This document shows, piece after piece, positions 62,059 through 64,000 of a stretch of 64,000 nucleotides of DNA (position 1 is its first letter; every line of letters starts with the position of its first letter). Origin of the DNA: Paenibacillus sp. FSL K6-3182 (GTDB taxonomy: Bacteria; Bacillota; Bacilli; Paenibacillales; Paenibacillaceae); contig NZ_CP150265.1 in assembly GCF_037976325.1 (NCBI RefSeq), forward strand, positions 2,661,501 through 2,725,500. Direction: 5' to 3'. The translations under genes were made by a program, and so were the position numbers. The notes beneath the pieces are model-generated. The model was not told where the DNA came from and did no database searches. It saw only the letters and a program-made list of their open reading frames with translations.

Positions 62059-62955
62059 ATGGATTACAATTCACCAATTGAAGCGGCGTTAGAGGTGAAA
62101 AGATGGCCTAAGGATACCATAGCGACGGGTCATCGTCATACCGTTGGTCTTAAATCGGACGGAACGGTGACGGCAGTGGGTGATAATAAATATGGACAAT
62201 GTGATGTGAGCGGCTGGAGCGATATTGTGGCGATTGCGGCAGGTAATGTTCATATGGCAACGAACACAGGTAATGCGCATACAATCGGGCTTAAATCTGA
62301 TGGTACGGTGGTGGCTGTGGGTTGGAATAAGCATGACCAATGCAATGTAGATGACTGGAGCGATATTGTAGCAGTTGCGGCGGGATGGCGTCGTAGCGTG
62401 GGGCTTAAATCTGATGGTACGGTGGTGGCTGTGGGCCGAAATAATGAAGGCCAATGCAATGTAAACGGCTGGAGTGATATGGTGGGAGTATCGGCTGGTG
62501 ACTGGCATACCGTCGGGCTTAAATCGGGCGGCACGGTGATGATTGTGGGTAATAATCAGTATGGCCAATGTAATGCAAGCGACTGGCACGACATAGTGGC
62601 GGCAGCGGCAGGTTACCTTCATACCGTTGGGCTTAATTCTGACGGAACGGTGATGGCTGTGGGTTTGAATAAGCATGACCAATGCAATGTAAGCAGCTGG
62701 AGCAGTATTGTGGCGATAGCAGCGGGTAGTAATCATACAATCGGGCTTAAATCTAACGGCACGGTGGTCGCTCTGGGTAGGAATGAACATGGCCAATGCA
62801 ATGTAAGTGGCTGGAGCGATATGGTGGCAGTAGCGGCAGGCTGCGCTCATACACTCGGTCTTAAATCGGACGGCACGGTGGTTGCTGTGGGTGATAATGA
62901 ATATGGCCAATGCGATGTAAGCAGCTGGCGTGGCATTCAACTGCCGGGCAATTAG
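62059..62955 (+). CDS. RCC1-repeat beta-propeller protein
   Basis: 298 residues, almost entirely RCC1-type repeats of about 40 residues: HTVGLKSDGTVTAVGDNKYG, then GQCNVxxWSDIVAVAAG repeated with small changes. About seven repeats fill one propeller. CAAGGAGG precedes the ATG. No signal peptide. The repeats are very alike at the DNA level (for example GGGCTTAAATCTGATGG then TACGGTGGTGGCTGTGGG), implying recent internal duplication or gene conversion. Bacterial RCC1 proteins are ill-defined; the fold usually binds proteins. Confidence 0.9.
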   Translation: MDYNSPIEAALEVKRWPKDTIATGHRHTVGLKSDGTVTAVGDNKYGQCDVSGWSDIVAIAAGNVHMATNTGNAHTIGLKSDGTVVAVGWNKHDQCNVDDWSDIVAVAAGWRRSVGLKSDGTVVAVGRNNEGQCNVNGWSDMVGVSAGDWHTVGLKSGGTVMIVGNNQYGQCNASDWHDIVAAAAGYLHTVGLNSDGTVMAVGLNKHDQCNVSSWSSIVAIAAGSNHTIGLKSNGTVVALGRNEHGQCNVSGWSDMVAVAAGCAHTLGLKSDGTVVAVGDNEYGQCDVSSWRGIQLPGN

Positions 62956-63082
62956 ATTCAATTTTGATAATACATATAAAGTTTTAAGTCGGTGGGACGT
63001 CTGCGTGGAATGTTTCATGCACCCATGTGTGATAAAATTTGGGTATGATTATGGAGAAATATGAGAGAATGCAGGTGAGAGA

Positions 63083-63655
63083 TTGAACTATATTTTCGTT
63101 AAACGATTTGGAATATTAGTAGCAAGTCTTTGCATCTGGTTTATCATTCACACTACTTTCGTGATAATAGATGGGTTGAACGATGAATTGAAACCTGTTG
63201 ACGCAGCAGTAGTATTAGGAAATAAAGTAGAAGTTAATGGACGGCCTTCTGAGCGGTTAAAATCAAGATTAGATAAGTCCGTAGAGCTTTATAAAGGGGG
63301 CTACTTTACTTTTATCATTGTAAGTGGCGGTATTGGTAAGGAAGGTTTCGATGAAGCAAAGGTTATGAAATCTTACTTAATAGATAAAGGGTTACCGGAA
63401 GATAAAATTATAGAGGATAATAATGGGTACAACTCATATATGACCGCCCAAAATACGAGCAAGATTATGGATGAATTAGAATTAGACTCTGTTATGGTTA
63501 TTACTCAATATTTTCATGTATCTAGAACAAAATTAGCGTTTAGAAAAATGGATATTAAAGAAGTGTACTCAGCTCATGCCAAAGTCTTTGAGTTTAGAGA
63601 TATTTACTCCTTAATACGAGAATTCCCAGCATATTATAAGTATCTCTTAAAATAA
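63083..63655 (+). CDS. YdcF/SanA-like DUF218 protein
   Basis: 190 residues from TTG 63083 (CAGGTGAGA upstream). A single N-terminal membrane helix (FGILVASLCIWFIIHTTFVI) is followed by the DUF218 fold: VDAAVVLGNKVEVNGRPSER, FIIVSGGIGKEGFDEAKVMK and YNSYMTAQNTSKIMDEL. Family members (YdcF, SanA, ElyC) act in envelope processes and some bind SAM, but the reaction is unclear. A stand-alone gene. Confidence 0.88.
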   Translation: MNYIFVKRFGILVASLCIWFIIHTTFVIIDGLNDELKPVDAAVVLGNKVEVNGRPSERLKSRLDKSVELYKGGYFTFIIVSGGIGKEGFDEAKVMKSYLIDKGLPEDKIIEDNNGYNSYMTAQNTSKIMDELELDSVMVITQYFHVSRTKLAFRKMDIKEVYSAHAKVFEFRDIYSLIREFPAYYKYLLK

Positions 63656-64000
63656 TGATATAAATAAAATGATAACCTTACCTGCATTCATGTAGGACGG
63701 AATCAGCTTTACAACTAGTTAACTAACGGGCAGATTAACGCTATAAACCTCTTAGGATTAGTATGCTTAAGTAAAAGAAGTATTCTCATGATTTATCAAA
63801 TGTAAATAAATACAAATTCCACTTCAGTTAATCCATTTTCTATACATATTTTTAATAGTATATTGAGGTAAATAAAGTGATTATTCACTTTGATAAATCG
63901 GAAATTTTTTGTCGGTATCATTTTATGGCTTCGTAAGGATTGCAAAACCATCGAAGTATGGGAGTTTAAAACAGATGTTGTGGCGTAGTTAGTTTTATGA
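63656..64000. other. Gene-free right end of the window
   Basis: About 345 bases with one element right arm (63717-63742). The rest is A/T-rich. No open frame of note reaches the window edge. Confidence 0.4.
63717..63742 (+). repeat. Intergenic element, right arm only
   Basis: AGTTAACTAACGGGCAGATT then AACG. It is the last copy in the window; the array may go on beyond the edge. Confidence 0.65.

Noticed and set aside
62089..63018. Long minus-strand open frame of 309 codons opposite the RCC1-repeat gene
   Set aside because: It mirrors the plus-strand repeat structure, has no ribosome site, and the plus-strand frame has clear RCC1 motifs.
27735..63742. CRISPR array
   Set aside because: The repeats are separated by whole genes rather than spacers of constant length, and no cas genes are present.

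Overview
This is a Bacillota chromosome segment, most likely Paenibacillus or a close relative. The signs are YesM/YesN-type two-component systems beside LplB/LplC-type sugar importers with lipoprotein binding proteins, a SleB/CwlJ-like spore-cortex hydrolase, relics of sigK and of a CotJC-like manganese catalase, strong AGGAGG ribosome sites and frequent TTG/GTG starts. There are no rRNA or tRNA genes and no CRISPR array.

Layout. (1) 1-8.1 kb: carbohydrate locus A, with a binding protein, histidine kinase, response regulator and a GH2-type enzyme; its permeases must lie upstream of the window. (2) 8.1-10.3 kb: a decayed zone with remnants of a LacI regulator, SigK, a manganese catalase and probably a serine recombinase. 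(3) 10.3-22.8 kb: locus B, with a Gfo/Idh/MocA dehydrogenase, an AraC regulator facing it, a ceramidase-like protein, a DegT-type aminotransferase, a complete importer and a 1432-residue secreted GH84-like/3xCBM32/GH43/CBM6-35 protein. It ends at a second catalase 3' remnant. (4) 23-26.5 kb: a cupin-XRE regulator with a CynX/NimT-type MFS transporter, and a secreted stalk-domain protein. (5) 26.5-49.1 kb and 58.6-63.8 kb: a more AT-rich accessory zone of mostly single, unrelated small genes (acetyltransferases, RibD-like reductase, Nudix, WG-repeat and RCC1-repeat proteins, lipoproteins, membrane proteins, orphans). Between them stands an intergenic repeat of about 80-100 bp. A MerR/alcohol dehydrogenase/MFS locus and a SAM methyltransferase also lie here. 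(6) 49.5-58.6 kb: locus C, with an AraC-type membrane regulator (frameshifted), importer, heparinase II/III-like lyase (amber codon) and a GH88-type unsaturated glucuronyl hydrolase. It is followed by a third catalase 3' remnant.

The most interesting structure is the repeat family of the accessory zone. A full element is a left arm of the form CTAACGGG-n-GATAGTT (itself an imperfect palindrome), a variable hairpin usually followed by T residues, and a right arm that repeats the left arm's motif in direct orientation. I count about 17 fairly complete copies and about 10 half copies. Every copy has the same orientation, even beside minus-strand genes. Many begin at the 3' end of a gene, and some supply its stop codon or last codons. 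This one-gene/one-palindromic-site layout resembles an integron cassette array, but the sites do not match canonical attC cores and no intact integrase is visible; only a 5' fragment of a tyrosine recombinase is present, next to a long inverted repeat. Whether this is a recombining cassette system or a dispersed terminator-carrying repeat cannot be decided from the sequence alone.

The three sugar loci share one design: extracellular polymer or oligosaccharide degradation, a lipoprotein-dependent importer, intracellular hydrolases and a dedicated AraC-type regulator. Locus C (lyase plus unsaturated glucuronyl hydrolase) points to uronic-acid polysaccharides. Locus B points to N-acetylglucosamine- and arabinose/xylose-containing glycans.
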